Shown piece after piece: positions 63,372 through 64,000 of a stretch of 64,000 nucleotides of DNA. How positions within the stretch are numbered: the first letter of the stretch is position 1; every line of letters begins with the position of its first letter. The translations under genes and the position numbers were made by a program. Below the pieces are notes generated by a model that worked only from the letters and a program-made list of their open reading frames with translations, searched no databases and had not been told where the DNA came from. This stretch comes from CAXBGS01 sp963975425 (GTDB lineage Bacteria; Planctomycetota; Planctomycetia; Pirellulales; Pirellulaceae): NCBI GenBank assembly GCA_963975425.1, contig CAXBGS010000004.1, positions 1 to 64,000 of the forward strand, read 5' to 3'.

Positions 63372-64000
63372 ATGGGTTTCTCACGAACTTGGATTCGAAT
63401 CGCAACCGTCGCCGTTGCGTTTCAGCTTGTCGCCGCAGTGAATGCAAGCGGCCAGTGTGACAGTTGCAGCCCGAGCGGTTGTGACGGGTCGCAGTGTGAC
63501 GCGATGTGCTGCGACGCCGGATGTGGGTCCTGTGATGGACTGGGTTGCCTCGGCGGCAGTTGTCTCGGTGGCGGTTTCTTTGACGCAATCGCCGACCGAC
63601 TTGATTCGTGCAGCCTCGTTCAGCCTAGCGATCGTTGCTTTGACGATTTCATCAGCCCGATGCTGAACTTTGTTTTCTTTGAAGACCCAAGAAACGTCAC
63701 CGAGTTGCGACCGATCTTCGTGACACACTCGGTCCCCGATACCATCGGCAGCGGTGTCGCGGCGGGAGGTTCGGTCCAACTGCTCGCGATGCAATTTCGC
63801 GTTGCCCTGACGGATCGACTAAGCTTGATTGCGGTCAAAGACGGCTACATCTTTGACAACACCAACGGCGCGCTCGACACGTTGCTTGACGATGGCTGGG
63901 CGGATGTTTCGGCAGGCTTGAAATACAATTTTTTGCGTGACACTTGTCGTGGCACACTCGGATCGGTGGGCTTCACGTACGAGATCCCCATGGGCAATGA
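63372..64000 (+). CDS. Secreted Cys-rich protein with porin-like C-terminal region, partial at window end (209+ aa)
   Basis: The ATG at 63372 follows a very good Shine-Dalgarno (ggagga, 63361-63366). A signal peptide (RIATVAVAFQLVAAVNA) is followed by a Gly/Cys-rich stretch in about residues 28-60 with roughly ten Cys (for example CDAMCCDAGCGSC). The rest has alternating strands (VQLLAMQFRVALTDRLSLIAV, DVSAGLKYNFL, VGFTYEIPMGN), which suggest an outer-membrane beta-barrel or transporter-type hypothetical common in planctomycetes. The gene continues past 64000. Confidence 0.7.
   Translation, partial: MGFSRTWIRIATVAVAFQLVAAVNASGQCDSCSPSGCDGSQCDAMCCDAGCGSCDGLGCLGGSCLGGGFFDAIADRLDSCSLVQPSDRCFDDFISPMLNFVFFEDPRNVTELRPIFVTHSVPDTIGSGVAAGGSVQLLAMQFRVALTDRLSLIAVKDGYIFDNTNGALDTLLDDGWADVSAGLKYNFLRDTCRGTLGSVGFTYEIPMGN

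Overview
The window reads as chromosome from a planctomycete of the Pirellulaceae (Rhodopirellula-like). The evidence is the gene content: three sulfatases, stand-alone and fused keto-disaccharide-hydrolase-type (DUF1080) domains, a PVC-type cytochrome c mega-protein, PQQ-type beta-propellers, secreted EF-hand, YHYH and DUF3500 proteins, and a 6,945-residue giant surface protein that opens with a planctomycete LEPR-XLL-like motif. Genes are loosely packed, Shine-Dalgarno sites are often absent, and starts are varied (ATG, GTG, TTG and, apparently, ATC). No tRNA, rRNA, CRISPR array, prophage or insertion sequence was recognised.

Layout. 1-7 kb: a 13-bp tandem repeat, a small conserved hypothetical, a Tat-exported PhoD-like phosphatase, a membrane-anchored propeller and a class-C-beta-lactamase-type hydrolase. 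7-11 kb: a tightly overlapped minus-strand operon of two ABC ATPase/permease pairs. 11-17.6 kb: a gene that encodes only the N-terminal domain of KptA, a methyltransferase-like protein, and secreted YHYH, EF-hand, propeller and DUF3500 proteins. 17.6-26 kb: a housekeeping-type stretch with a small basic protein (ATC start), a cold-shock protein with a strong terminator, a SUI1 factor, DUF2853, a membrane protein with a possible nuclease-fold tail, a zinc-ribbon protein, a second methyltransferase-like paralogue, a DTW-domain tRNA-modification protein (also ATC start), malQ and DUF4112. 26-40 kb: a minus-strand run of aldehyde dehydrogenase, SGNH/propeller/cupredoxin/cytochrome c fusion, sulfatase fusion, DUF1080 protein and sulfatase, with a divergent third sulfatase, then an exported methyltransferase and a Gfo/Idh/MocA oxidoreductase. 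40.2-61.0 kb: one giant gene. 61-64 kb: a CBS protein, a single-domain globin, a conserved hypothetical and the start of a Cys-rich secreted protein that runs off the window.

Functionally, the 25-40 kb region looks like exported catabolism of sulfated polysaccharide: sulfatases remove sulfate, and DUF1080-type and Gfo/Idh/MocA proteins are commonly associated with keto-sugar chemistry. The giant protein (DUF4347, four LamG, two C-type-lectin-like, two beta-helix regions and many cadherin/VCBS-type repeats) looks like a surface adhesin or glycan-binding scaffold. The most unusual sequence-level observations are two genes whose reading frames can only be completed from an ATC codon, each with a well-placed Shine-Dalgarno site and close to a SUI1/eIF1-type gene; the giant protein with its duplicated LamG-lectin-cadherin module; the KptA N-terminal fragment; and a pair of methyltransferase-like paralogues that each sit beside an RNA-modification gene.
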